From an uncultured Acidovorax sp. (GTDB lineage Bacteria; Pseudomonadota; Gammaproteobacteria; Burkholderiales; Burkholderiaceae_C): 64,000 nt of DNA. Numbering within the stretch: the first letter of the stretch is position 1; every line of letters begins with the position of its first letter. This document shows, in pieces, positions 30,801-38,337 of the stretch. Made by a program: the position numbers and the translations under genes. The notes beneath the pieces were generated by a model. The model was not told where the DNA came from, did no database searches, and saw only the letters and a list, made by a program, of their open reading frames with translations. The DNA is taken from the NCBI GenBank assembly GCA_913774625.1, contig CAJYHL010000033.1:1-64000 (forward strand). The letters run 5' to 3'.

Positions 30801-31234
30801 CGCTGGCGCTAGCTATTGCTGAGCAAGGTGAGCTTGTTTATTTGCCTAAGGCGGTCTACCGGCATAGGGTTCACGTGGGTTCCGTGACCTCGAGTGACTC
30901 TGTTTCTCAGTTTCGCAAGGCGAATCTGGTTAGGCGATTTTTTGCAAATAGGCAACTGAGGGATCATGTACGGCTCGAAGGCGAACCGTTAGTTCTTCAG
31001 CAGATGGATCTGAATGATCGTGCTATTCAGAAATTGAAGAGCGCTTGGCGTAACGGTCGTCCTTGTTTTGCAATTTGTGAAACGGACGAGGTTGGTGCTA
31101 TCAATTTTCTACGCGAATTCAACTCCTATTTTGAAGGAATTGCATGGGGGGAGCAGACTATCGCTGCGGCACTGTCTGGATACTTGTGGGATGAGGGAAT
31201 TATCGAGGCGGCAGTTCCTGAAATGACCGCGTAA
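27884..31234 (+). CDS. Three-domain glycosyltransferase (GT4-GT2-GT2)
   Basis: The 1116-residue protein has a GT-B family 4 domain (about 85-460; RVLWAGRLDAEKRVDLL near 290 and EGMPNTLLEAGAYRLPVVAPTVGG near 370), then two family 2 GT-A domains. The first spans about 475-720 (VSIIIPCYNQGRYL, DDGSTD, FLDADDLI), the second about 785-1040 (SVIVPVFNHFNYL, DDGSSD, FVDCDDAL). All nucleotide- and metal-binding motifs are intact, so one polypeptide could add three sugars. The ATG at 27884 is preferred to the TTG one codon earlier. Low GC. It is the last plus-strand gene of the block. Confidence 0.86.
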   Translation: MGNPGLRAFLRLAYHRLPLPMNWKWRMRARFAPVLKALQAGESIHHVIRMFACAMTTLEKEQSGRADYLQERAIQKALATLATHSGRYGTVTHWIALPFLATGGAHKVAVNISKALRQHSPDCSVVFLSTDRKVPGTSPEIPDFVAVLEFDAVLPAAASYDKKKELLLKLLDICRPECFHNINSEVAWHLLKDQGARVAEKTKVYASIFAFQYDWPSDRKIGYAAYYLESCMPYLTGLLSDNRRFLHDAADEYSFDEVTRERLHVLYQPCPVNSALDNFHETELATSEGSRRLRVLWAGRLDAEKRVDLLLDLVRRCDFADFFIFGTVVLDAGALLSDLPNLHYEGAYDEPEQWFASGKKYDAFVFTSRWEGMPNTLLEAGAYRLPVVAPTVGGIGELVTESTGYPLPERPTVEHYLDALQAISRSPHQSRLRAQNMSALLQERHSWSHFSKAVGQVPGYLAGSNFLSTVGEKSVPQVSIIIPCYNQGRYLRPALSSFLRKNKSSLEVIIVDDGSTDPSASKYLLDAESLDPSSVKIVRKTNGGLSSARNAGLAAATGEFVQFLDADDLITPGKIDAQVAHLRLRRDVDVSVCNFLLGDDGCTVFNKPEEAIAGFDLSLKDFLYSWERGFAIPIHCGLFRASVLRGVQFDTSARAKEDWLFWTGLALSGARFAYVPGHWAIYRQHPQSMRRSYVNMGRAWLQAGLKIEQKLAGKEPLFFESVVSWFEQCYRRSPDYRREIARIQDSITASKGEILAGSPNEEVPESGAVERLAEVFKSLPFIDGAPLFSVIVPVFNHFNYLEECLSSIASQKGCSPFEVICVDDGSSDTRVTSLLRSLDGVSPFLKVFIHDENQGIDKTQKEAVFMAQGEFIAFVDCDDALDVKALSVVEEAVAEKPLADYFFTDRVDVGADGKEIRVAHYGGYENIRFSSQSKIRDDLLDGMVASHLKVVRKKAYMRCCDYDARYSGVQDWALALAIAEQGELVYLPKAVYRHRVHVGSVTSSDSVSQFRKANLVRRFFANRQLRDHVRLEGEPLVLQQMDLNDRAIQKLKSAWRNGRPCFAICETDEVGAINFLREFNSYFEGIAWGEQTIAAALSGYLWDEGIIEAAVPEMTA

Positions 31235-31317
31235 AGTGCGGAAGGAACTGGGGGCGTGCTGGGGCATCGAGGGTAGCGATCCCCGACTGGACTCTTGGCG
31301 ATATTTCGGGCGCGAAA

Positions 31318-31410
31318 GTCAGGATCGCTCCGTTTGCGCCAATACGCATACACGCTCTCCCATTGGGGGAAGCTCCGGCGGAAGCAACCTCCACTAGCAG
31401 TCGCTGCGCA
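31318..31410 (-). pseudogene. IS5-like transposase fragment
   Basis: Reading the minus strand from 31410 to 31318 gives about 31 residues including GGCFRRSFPQWESVYAYWRK, which resembles the N-terminal GxxWRxLPxxFPxWxTVYxYFRxW segment of IS5-family transposases. Frames before and after are broken. The surrounding 31235-31669 holds no intact gene; a plus-strand stretch near 31485-31586 reads as about 34 residues ending NPERIVNRL before a stop but is not recognisable. This gap is where plus- and minus-strand glycan genes converge. Confidence 0.5.
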
Positions 31411-31669
31411 GCAGGTACAGCACCCGACAGAAAACCTAGTACAGATCCAAGTCGCCGGGCTTGGTATGGCGTCGAACGATGCGCAGCAATGGCTCTATCT
31501 TTAACGAATTTCTCTTTGCTGATGTCGCTGGGCTACGGCTCTGTCTTAACCGCGCACTTGTCAACCCTGAAAGGATCGTAAACAGGCTCTAGGGGGACTT
31601 TAGGGCGTGACCAGTCTTTGACTCTGATCTATGACGGGTTGCGTGGCAACCTTTTCGCACTATATGGAC

Positions 31670-32374
31670 TCAGGCTGATGTGATCAGTCGTCCGTGTTCA
31701 AGGCGAACGACCTTGTTGCATTCGCGAGCAATGAGTTCGGGCGAGTGGGAGGCGAGCACCAGAATCCCGGACTTAGACACTACGTCCTTCATGCGTTGCT
31801 CCGCCTTTTCCGTAAATTCCGCGTCTCCAACGGACAGCCACTCATCCATCAGAAGAATGTCTGCCTGAACGCTGGTGGAGATCGAGAAGGCCAGACGCAT
31901 CAGCATGCCGGTAGAGTATGTTCGGACCGGCATGTTGACGTATTCACCCAGGCCACTGAATTCGCAGATATCGGCTGTGAGGCTTTCGACTTGTTTGCGA
32001 CTCATGCCCATCACCAATCCACGCAGCATGATGTTTTCGACGCCGCTGGCGTCCGGCTCAATGCCCAACGAGGGGTCGATCAGGCTGGCCACAGTGCCCT
32101 GACGGACAAGTTCACCGGCAGAGGGTTCGTAGACGCCCGCTAGCGTTCGCAGCAGCGTGGACTTGCCTGCACCATTGTGGCCGAGCAGGCCGAGCCGGTC
32201 GCCGTTCTTCAATTCAAGATTGATGTCGTGCAGAGCCTGCACCACAGTCACGCCCGTTTCTTTGCCGAATCGGCCACCGGTGACGGAGGCTGCCAAAGTC
32301 TTCTTCAAGGATGCGGAGCCTGCGCCGTAGATGGGAAAGCTGACCGAGACGTTTTTGAGGGAGATGAGGGCCAT
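31670..32374 (-). CDS. wzt: Polysaccharide ABC exporter, ATP-binding subunit (Wzt-like)
   Basis: The 234-residue ATPase carries Walker A GHNGAGKST, the ABC-transporter signature region TYSTGMLMRLAFS, Walker B ILLMDEWLSVGD and a switch His in VLASHSPE. This matches O-antigen/teichoic acid exporters (TagH/Wzt/KpsT group). It lacks the C-terminal carbohydrate-binding extension of long Wzt proteins, so export may not depend on a modified chain end. It starts two bases after the permease stop. GC is higher than in the plus-strand block. Confidence 0.92.
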   Translation of the reverse strand: MALISLKNVSVSFPIYGAGSASLKKTLAASVTGGRFGKETGVTVVQALHDINLELKNGDRLGLLGHNGAGKSTLLRTLAGVYEPSAGELVRQGTVASLIDPSLGIEPDASGVENIMLRGLVMGMSRKQVESLTADICEFSGLGEYVNMPVRTYSTGMLMRLAFSISTSVQADILLMDEWLSVGDAEFTEKAEQRMKDVVSKSGILVLASHSPELIARECNKVVRLEHGRLITSA

Positions 32375-32376
32375 GT

Positions 32377-33180
32377 TCAGAGCCAATAGACGACGCGACG
32401 GCGGTACTTTGCGAAGAGCAGGGTGGCGGCGATCAGGCAGCCCGTTGTCCAGCCGATCACGCCGAGCCAACTATGCAGCGTGGCAGTGCCGCCCATCAGA
32501 GGTGTGCGCAGCAGGTCGAGCATCTGCGCAAAAGGATTCAATAGAACGTATCGGGCTCGCCCGGGCAGGCCTTCGGGCATCCAGAACACTGGCGTAAGGA
32601 ACATCAGCATCTGCATGATGCTAGTCACGATCTGCGTCACATCGCGAAAACGTGTGCAGATCAAGCCGAGCACAAGCCCGATAGCATGGGCGTTGATCAA
32701 GAGGAGCGCGAAAGCCGGGAGCACAAGCAAGCTCGACCACGACAACGAGATGCCAGCCCAGATTGCGACCGGGATGTAAAGCACGATCTGGTGCAGGAAC
32801 TGGATCAGGTTGCGTGACATGCTGCGCCAGACGAAGAGACTGATCGGGAAATAGCCCTGTTTCAAGTAATGCGCTGAGCCGATGAAGGCATTGCAGCCAT
32901 CGGTGACCAGGGAGGAAAACAGGCCCCAGAAGATCAAGCCTAGCGTCAAGTGAGGGAAGAACTGCGACAGTTTGGTGCCGAACAGCGAACTGTAGAGCGG
33001 GCCCATGCCGATGATCATCGCGCCCATGCTGAGTGTGAGCCACAGAGGTCCCAGCATCGATCGCCTATAGCGCAGCAAGATGTCGAACCATGCGAGCGTC
33101 CACCAGATATCTGTTCGGCGCGTGCCTTCCCACCAATCGGCCCAGGCGCTACGGTGGAGGTTGGAATGGGTTTGGCTCAT
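32377..33180 (-). CDS. wzm: Polysaccharide ABC exporter, permease subunit (Wzm-like)
   Basis: The 267-residue ABC-2 permease has six predicted membrane helices and the family segments RYRRSMLGPLWLTLSMGAMI and LTPVFWMPEGL. With Wzt it would move undecaprenyl-linked glycan across the inner membrane. It is upstream of wzt on the same strand and translationally close to it. An amphipathic N-terminus (DIWWTLAWFDILLRY) matches the gate helix of characterised Wzm proteins. Confidence 0.92.
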   Translation of the reverse strand: MSQTHSNLHRSAWADWWEGTRRTDIWWTLAWFDILLRYRRSMLGPLWLTLSMGAMIIGMGPLYSSLFGTKLSQFFPHLTLGLIFWGLFSSLVTDGCNAFIGSAHYLKQGYFPISLFVWRSMSRNLIQFLHQIVLYIPVAIWAGISLSWSSLLVLPAFALLLINAHAIGLVLGLICTRFRDVTQIVTSIMQMLMFLTPVFWMPEGLPGRARYVLLNPFAQMLDLLRTPLMGGTATLHSWLGVIGWTTGCLIAATLLFAKYRRRVVYWL

Positions 33181-33566
33181 GGGGAAAAAGCTATGCGTTC
33201 AAGACCTCGCGCCGATACCGTGGCGGCCGAGCGGGTGTTGTGGGATTGGTATTGATGCGAGGACGGGCGTGGAGATCAGTCGCGGCCTCTTTTGTTCTGC
33301 ATGCTGCTTGTCACGTCCGCAGAGGGCGTGCGGGGCTGCGGGATTCTAACGAGCATTGCGCTGCTGGTAGCGCAAGGGTGGTATCCCTGTCCGAACCGGC
33401 TGTGGACTGGAAGCTTGCCGAAGCGGTCTGCGTTGGAGGGGTGTGCCTCTGCCCCCTCCTTGCGGAGAGATTTGGGATGTGCAATGTCATCGCGGTGCAG
33501 CTGCGTGGATCGGCGGAGTACAGCGATCTGCAAAGCGATGAGGATCCAAGCATGTCACCGCCGAGG
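33181..33566. other. Non-coding gap between a glycosyltransferase gene and wzm
   Basis: No recognisable gene was found on either strand. A perfect 7-bp stem TTGCGCT/AGCGCAA (33356-33362 / 33369-33375) with a 6-base loop lies in the middle. The gap should contain the wzm promoter, and may be gene debris: short frames run through it but none matches a family I know. Confidence 0.5.
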
Positions 33567-34313
33567 TCAATCGCGTACGAAACGGTAGCGCCAGAAGGTC
33601 GCTGATAGCCACACTTTGACCAAACTGCTGACGTGCCAGTAGAGGTGCTTCCACCGGCGGTGGCTGGCCCGTTGCGCCTCGTGCAGTACTTGCAGATCTT
33701 CCCTGACTTCAATGGCCCAACCTTCAAGTTGGAGGCGGGCACAGATGTCGAAATCCTCTCCGTACATGAAGAAGCGGCGATCGAATCCATCGATCTGCCG
33801 ATAGGCCTCGGAGCGAAACAGCATGAACAGGCCGGGAATCCATGCGGGACGTGTGGGGGGCTGGTAGCTGGCTTTGTGCCGCCGCAGGATTTCCCAGGGA
33901 GTCAGCAGGCCACGATGCGGCTCCGGCCCGGCCTTGCCTGGCTCTTTGACTCTGGTGGTTGCCAGGCCTGTGGATGCAGCAGCTGGAACCAAAAGCGGGG
34001 TCAGCACGTTAGCTTGCAGGCGCACGTCTGGATTGAGCACGAGGAACCAGGGCGTGGTGCAGCGCGCAAACGCGGCGTTGTGGTTGGCTCCGAACCCTTG
34101 CGGCTTGGCATTGATGACCGTTTCGATCGGGATCATCCAGTCCCTGCCGGTGATGAGATCGGGTTCCGGCGTGTTCACCGTCAGCACGACTTTTTCGATC
34201 TCTGTTGCGCACAGTTGCTGCAACTGTTCCAGCAGCGGAAGAATCAATGTTTGCTGGCCGTGGCTGACGATCGAGACAGTGATATTTTTGGATGTTGGCT
34301 GTGGGTTGGTCAT
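33567..34313 (-). CDS. Glycosyltransferase family 2 (rhamnosyltransferase-like)
   Basis: The 248-residue GT-A protein shows VSIVSHGQQTLILPLLEQL at the N-terminus, NAKPQGFGANHNAAF, the donor/metal motif LVLNPDVRL in the place of DxD, and the acceptor-side GEDFDICARLQLEGW. These features fit WbbL-type rhamnosyltransferases, which would use the dTDP-rhamnose made by rfbBDAC. It is transcribed in the same direction as wzm-wzt but is separated from them by 386 bases. Confidence 0.86.
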   Translation of the reverse strand: MTNPQPTSKNITVSIVSHGQQTLILPLLEQLQQLCATEIEKVVLTVNTPEPDLITGRDWMIPIETVINAKPQGFGANHNAAFARCTTPWFLVLNPDVRLQANVLTPLLVPAAASTGLATTRVKEPGKAGPEPHRGLLTPWEILRRHKASYQPPTRPAWIPGLFMLFRSEAYRQIDGFDRRFFMYGEDFDICARLQLEGWAIEVREDLQVLHEAQRASHRRWKHLYWHVSSLVKVWLSATFWRYRFVRD

Positions 34314-34422
34314 GATCTAATTTGCGCGGCTGTCTTGCCTGGCGCCAAGCCCTCGGTACGAACCAGAGCTTGGTAGTTATTTTTATAAAAGAGCAGCTCG
34401 CTTCTGCTCCATCCACGACTGC

Positions 34423-35520
34423 ATGATCGCCCTTATCGTTCTGAGCTTTTTCTGCGCAGCACTCACGACTTTCCTCATCACGCGTGTGGCTCGTCGCCAT
34501 GCGCGCCGTTACCGGCAGGACATGCCGCAGCGCTTCCATAGCGGTCATGTGCCTCGCATCGGCGGCCTGGGCATCTTCATCGGACTGGGTTGTGCGGTGC
34601 TGTTCGCGGCGTCGCCCCTGGGGCAGCATTTGAACGTGAATCTGCCGTTCTGGTCTTCCCTGGCCGGTTTGCTGTGCATGGTACCGGCGGTGGGGGCTGG
34701 GTTGGTCGAGGATGTGACGCAAAAAGTGCCGGCCAAAGTCCGGTTGGGTTTGACGGCGCTGTCGGCCATGTTGCTGTGCGGTTTGCTGGGGCTTCAGACG
34801 AATCGCCTGGGCCTGGGGCCGGTGGATGCCTGGCTGCATGTCAGTCCCTGGGCTGCCGCGGCCTTTGCCGTCATCGCGATTGCGGGCTTGCCGCATGCCT
34901 TCAACCTGATCGATGGCTATAACGGGCTGGCTGGGGTGGTGGCACTCATCATCAGTCTGGCGCTGGTCCACGTCGCGTTGCAGTTGGGTGATCGGCAACT
35001 GGCCGCCGCTTTGGTGTGCCTGGCCGGCGCGACGGCCGGTTTTCTGCTGTGGAACTACCCCAGGGGCAAGGTGTTCGCCGGAGATGGCGGGGCCTATGTC
35101 TGGGGGCTCGTCATCGCTGTGGGCTGCATCATGCTGGTGCAGCGCCATCCGGCCGTGTCGCCCTGGTTTCCGGTATTGCTGCTGATCTACCCCGTCGGGG
35201 AAACCTTCTTTTCCATCTATCGCAAGCTGGTGCGCGGCCAGTCGCCTGGCATGGCGGATGCGCTGCATCTGCACCAGCTGATCTTTCGGCGCATCGTCCG
35301 GGTGGCGTTGCAGGATGACGAGGCGCGTGAATTGCTCTCCCGCAACAACCGTACCTCGCCCTATCTCTGGATGTTCGCTGGCGCGTCGGTGGTGCCGGCG
35401 ATGCTGTTCTGGCGCAACACCACGGTGCTGGTGATCTGCTGCCTGGTGTTCGCTGCGGCCTATGTGGGGGCGTATCTGATGATCATCCGCTTCAAGGTGC
35501 CGCGCTGGCTGAGGATGTAA
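34423..35520 (+). CDS. WecA/MraY-like polyprenyl-phosphate sugar-1-phosphate transferase
   Basis: This integral membrane enzyme transfers a HexNAc-1-phosphate to undecaprenyl phosphate, priming O-antigen synthesis. The 365-residue protein has about ten hydrophobic helices, HVPRIGGLGIF (42-52), the catalytic NLIDGYNGLAG (161-171), AGDGGAYVWG (Asp221) and the histidine motif ADALHLHQLIFRR near 283. The usual first Asp pair is replaced by Glu-Asp (LVEDVTQK). It is divergent from the GT2 gene and marks the right edge of the glycan locus; GC is near genome normal. Confidence 0.9.
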   Translation: MIALIVLSFFCAALTTFLITRVARRHARRYRQDMPQRFHSGHVPRIGGLGIFIGLGCAVLFAASPLGQHLNVNLPFWSSLAGLLCMVPAVGAGLVEDVTQKVPAKVRLGLTALSAMLLCGLLGLQTNRLGLGPVDAWLHVSPWAAAAFAVIAIAGLPHAFNLIDGYNGLAGVVALIISLALVHVALQLGDRQLAAALVCLAGATAGFLLWNYPRGKVFAGDGGAYVWGLVIAVGCIMLVQRHPAVSPWFPVLLLIYPVGETFFSIYRKLVRGQSPGMADALHLHQLIFRRIVRVALQDDEARELLSRNNRTSPYLWMFAGASVVPAMLFWRNTTVLVICCLVFAAAYVGAYLMIIRFKVPRWLRM

Positions 35521-35571
35521 CGGTTGCGCACCTACAATCCCGCCAGTTTTGTCCCAGGAACGTTCAACGCC

Positions 35572-36477
35572 ATGTCCAATCCCACCGAACTCGACCTGTC
35601 CTCCGTCGCACCCCGCACCAAAGCCGAAATCCTGGCCCAGGCGCTGCCCTACATCCGCAAGTTTCATGGCAAGACCATGGTGATCAAGTACGGCGGCAAT
35701 GCCATGACCGATCCGGCTCTGCAGGCCGACTTCGCCGAGGACGTGGTGCTGCTCAAGCTGGTGGGCATGAATCCGGTGGTGGTGCATGGCGGCGGCCCGC
35801 AGATCGAGACGGCGCTCAACCGGCTGGGCAAGAAGGGCCAGTTCATCCAGGGCATGCGCGTGACCGATGCGGAGACCATGGAGGTCGTCGAATGGGTGCT
35901 GGCCGGCGAGGTGCAGCAGGACATCGTGGGCCTGATCAACCAGGCGGGCGGCAAGGCCGTCGGCCTGACCGGGCGTGACGGCGGGATGATTCGTGCGCGC
36001 AAGCTGAAGATGCTGGACAACAAGGATCCGAGCATCGAGCACGATATCGGCCAGGTGGGCGACATCGTCTCCATCGACCCCAGCGTGGTCAAGGCGTTGC
36101 AGGACGATGCCTTCATCCCCGTCATCAGCCCGATCGGCTTCGGCGAGGACAACGAGAGCTACAACATCAATGCCGACGTGGTGGCCAGCAAGCTGGCGAC
36201 CGTGCTGCAGGCCGAGAAGCTGGTGCTGCTCACCAACATTCCCGGCGTGCTGAACAAGGCGGGTGAGTTGCTGACCGATCTCACCTCGCGCGAGATCGAT
36301 GCGCTTTTCGCCGACGGTACCATCTCCGGCGGCATGCTGCCCAAGATCGCGGGTGCGCTGGATGCGGCCAAGGCGGGCGTGAATGCGGTCCACATCATCG
36401 ATGGACGCGTGCCGCACGCCATGTTGCTGGAAATCCTCACCGAGCAGGCCTACGGCACGATGATCCGCAGCCACTGA
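35572..36477 (+). CDS. argB: Acetylglutamate kinase
   Basis: ArgB phosphorylates N-acetyl-L-glutamate in arginine synthesis. The 301-residue protein has the glycine-rich [24 protein letters not shown], the [14 protein letters not shown] segment and the [26 protein letters not shown]-terminal block. The N-terminal helix of about 20 residues suggests the hexameric, arginine-inhibited class. The start at 35572 gives the usual N-terminus. A strong hairpin follows the stop. Confidence 0.96.
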   Translation: MSNPTELDLSSVAPRTKAEILAQALPYIRKFHGKTMVIKYGGNAMTDPALQADFAEDVVLLKLVGMNPVVVHGGGPQIETALNRLGKKGQFIQGMRVTDAETMEVVEWVLAGEVQQDIVGLINQAGGKAVGLTGRDGGMIRARKLKMLDNKDPSIEHDIGQVGDIVSIDPSVVKALQDDAFIPVISPIGFGEDNESYNINADVVASKLATVLQAEKLVLLTNIPGVLNKAGELLTDLTSREIDALFADGTISGGMLPKIAGALDAAKAGVNAVHIIDGRVPHAMLLEILTEQAYGTMIRSH

Positions 36478-36507
36478 GGCGGTGGCGAAGCTGGAGGGGG
36501 CAGAAGG

Positions 36508-36529
36508 GCGGAGGGCGTCCGCCCTCCGC
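36508..36529 (+). terminator. GC-rich hairpin after argB
   Basis: GCGGAGGGCG (36508-36517) is the exact reverse complement of 36520-36529, leaving a 2-base loop. It lies 30 bases after the argB stop. No T-run follows. The remaining bases to slmA (to 36732) show no gene. Confidence 0.6.
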
Positions 36530-36732
36530 TCGCTTCAAGGGTCGATGCGGGCAGATGGCAAGCAGGGCCGTCTCCGCGCGGACCTTCCATGGCGGGACGC
36601 TGGCCGGTGATTCCCGTTCGCATCGCAGCCCGACGCGGCAACTAATTGCCGATGCCAGGGTCGATGTGGCAAGGACACGCAAGAAACGTGTCAAACCGCT
36701 GTGCGAGAATCAGTTGCATTCACCCACTGGCC

Positions 36733-37485
36733 ATGCCCGACATTCCCTCAGACACCGTTGACTCTGGCCCCTTTGCCGAAACGGGCCCGTCCGCCGGCCA
36801 TGGGGAAAAATCCACCGATGCGGCATCGTCGTCCGGGGCATCGCGCCGGCGGCCCAAGCCGGGCGAGCGGCGCCTGCAGATCCTGCAGGCCCTGGCTGGC
36901 ATGCTGGAGCAGCCCGGCGCGGAGCGCATCACCACCGCCGCCCTCGCTGCGCGCCTGGACGTGAGCGAGGCGGCCCTCTACCGCCACTTCGCCAGCAAGG
37001 CCCAGATGTTCGAAGGTCTCATCGACTTCATCGAGCAGAGCATCTTCACGCGGGTGCAGCAGATCATGCCTGCGCCGGTGCCGGACCCGGCGGCCGGTCA
37101 GGCGCCCGCCGCTGCAGGCGGAGGCGCGCAGGGGGCGGCGGCCCGCATCTGCGCCCTGGTACTGCAGTTCGGAGCCTGCAATCCGGGCATGGTGCGCGTC
37201 ATGGTGGGCGATGCGCTGGTGCTGGAGAACGACCGCCTGCTGCAGCGCATGAACCAGTTCTTCGACCGCATCGAATCGTCGCTGCGGCAGTGCCTGCGCG
37301 CCGCGGCGGAGGCGGCCGGATCCGCCACTCCCACGGTGGATGCCCAGGTGCGTGCCGCCGCGCTCTGCGACCTGCTGCGTGGCCGGCTGCAGCGCTATTC
37401 CCGCACGGACTTCCGCCGCTCGCCCGTGGAACATCTGGATGCCAGCCTGCAGCTCTGGCTGATGCCCGCGGCGCCCGCTCGCTGA
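36733..37485 (+). CDS. slmA: SlmA-type nucleoid occlusion factor (TetR fold)
   Basis: SlmA binds chromosomal sites and blocks FtsZ assembly over unsegregated DNA. The 250-residue protein has a disordered Ser/Gly/Asp-rich N-terminus (1-40), then RRRPKPGERRLQILQALAGML and the helix-turn-helix AALAARLDVSEAALYRHFASKAQMFEGLIDFIE. Its C-terminal helices include LRGRLQRYSRTDFRRSP, which resembles the family. In betaproteobacteria slmA commonly follows argB, which supports the call. An Ala/Gly-rich insert near 115-130 is unusual. Confidence 0.85.
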   Translation: MPDIPSDTVDSGPFAETGPSAGHGEKSTDAASSSGASRRRPKPGERRLQILQALAGMLEQPGAERITTAALAARLDVSEAALYRHFASKAQMFEGLIDFIEQSIFTRVQQIMPAPVPDPAAGQAPAAAGGGAQGAAARICALVLQFGACNPGMVRVMVGDALVLENDRLLQRMNQFFDRIESSLRQCLRAAAEAAGSATPTVDAQVRAAALCDLLRGRLQRYSRTDFRRSPVEHLDASLQLWLMPAAPAR

Positions 37486-37566
37486 CCCCGGCTAGGGGTT
37501 TTCCCGCCCATGTCCCCATCGCCCTTGCAGGGCTATGTGCCGGACTTGTTTTTCATGCAAAATAGC

Positions 37567-37581
37567 ACGATCGTTCGTTTT
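37567..37581 (+). promoter_or_regulatory. Candidate autoregulatory operator of the TetR gene
   Basis: ACGATCGTTCGTTTT lies 7 bases upstream of the TetR start codon and includes the 8-bp palindrome ACGATCGT. The identical 15 bases occur upstream of the lipase gene at 4460-4474. TetR proteins usually bind palindromes beside their own gene, so both are best read as targets of this regulator. Confidence 0.65.
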
Positions 37582-37588
37582 ATTTTCC

Positions 37589-38254
37589 ATGACTGACACG
37601 TCCGCCCCCCACAAAACCGTCCGCGCCGCGGCGCGGGAAGGCCGTGCGCTCCAGAAGGGCCAGCAGACCAAGGCCGTGATCGTCGAGGCAGCGCTGGGCC
37701 TGGCCACGCACATCGGGCTGGAAGGCCTGTCCATCGGCGCGCTGGCCGACGTGACGGGCATGAGCAAGTCCGGCGTGTTCGCCCATTTCGGCTCCCGCGA
37801 AGAGTTGCAGATATCCGTCATCCGCGAATACCACGTGCGCTTCGAGCAGGAGGTGTTCTATCCCGCGATGAACGCTCCGCGCGGAGTGGCCCGCCTGCGC
37901 GCCATGTTCGGCAACTGGATGCAGCGCACCTCCATCGAAATCGATTCCGGCTGCATCTACATCAGCGGCGCGGTGGAGTTCGACGACCGTGCCGGCCCGG
38001 TACGCGATGCGCTCGCCAGCTCGGTGCTGACCTGGCTGGCTGCCATGAAGCGCGCCATCGAGCAGGCCAAGGAGCTGGGCCAGCTGCGCGCGGACGTGAA
38101 CCCCGAGCAGATGCTGTTTGAGATCCACGGCCTGATCCTGGCACTGCACTACGAGGCGCGCTTCCTGCAGACGCCCGGCTCCATCGACCGGGCCAACGCC
38201 GGCTTCGACAACATCCTGGCGCGCTACGGCGTGTCCGATGCGGGCGGCGGCTGA
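37589..38254 (+). CDS. TetR-family regulator of fatty-acid degradation (FadP-like)
   Basis: The 221-residue protein has a TetR helix-turn-helix (about 28-75; SIGALADVTGMSKSGVFAHFGSREELQ) and a C-terminal helical ligand domain (TetR_C type; RLRAMFGNWM, EQMLFEIHGLILALHYEARFLQ). It stands directly before the acyl-CoA dehydrogenase gene and the rest of the beta-oxidation cluster. From memory, a TetR regulator called FadP governs these genes in betaproteobacteria, and this position fits. A likely operator overlaps its own ribosome-binding region. Confidence 0.82.
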   Translation: MTDTSAPHKTVRAAAREGRALQKGQQTKAVIVEAALGLATHIGLEGLSIGALADVTGMSKSGVFAHFGSREELQISVIREYHVRFEQEVFYPAMNAPRGVARLRAMFGNWMQRTSIEIDSGCIYISGAVEFDDRAGPVRDALASSVLTWLAAMKRAIEQAKELGQLRADVNPEQMLFEIHGLILALHYEARFLQTPGSIDRANAGFDNILARYGVSDAGGG

Positions 38255-38337
38255 ACGCCTTCGCCCTTTCTTTCGTTTCCACCTTCGGTCGTTTCGACGC
38301 CTTCCGCTTTTTCCTTCCAGCCTTTTGAGGAGCCAAC

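Noticed and set aside
31670-33180. Truncation of wzt
   Set aside because: The shorter ATPase without a carbohydrate-binding domain is a known natural class; no broken remainder is seen downstream.
33090-33605. A plus-strand frame between the GT2 gene and wzm
   Set aside because: It overlaps the start of wzm antisense, and its composition and motifs do not resemble any known protein.
34009-36474. An 821-codon minus-strand frame opposite the WecA-like gene and argB
   Set aside because: Antisense to two conserved genes, with no recognisable domain.
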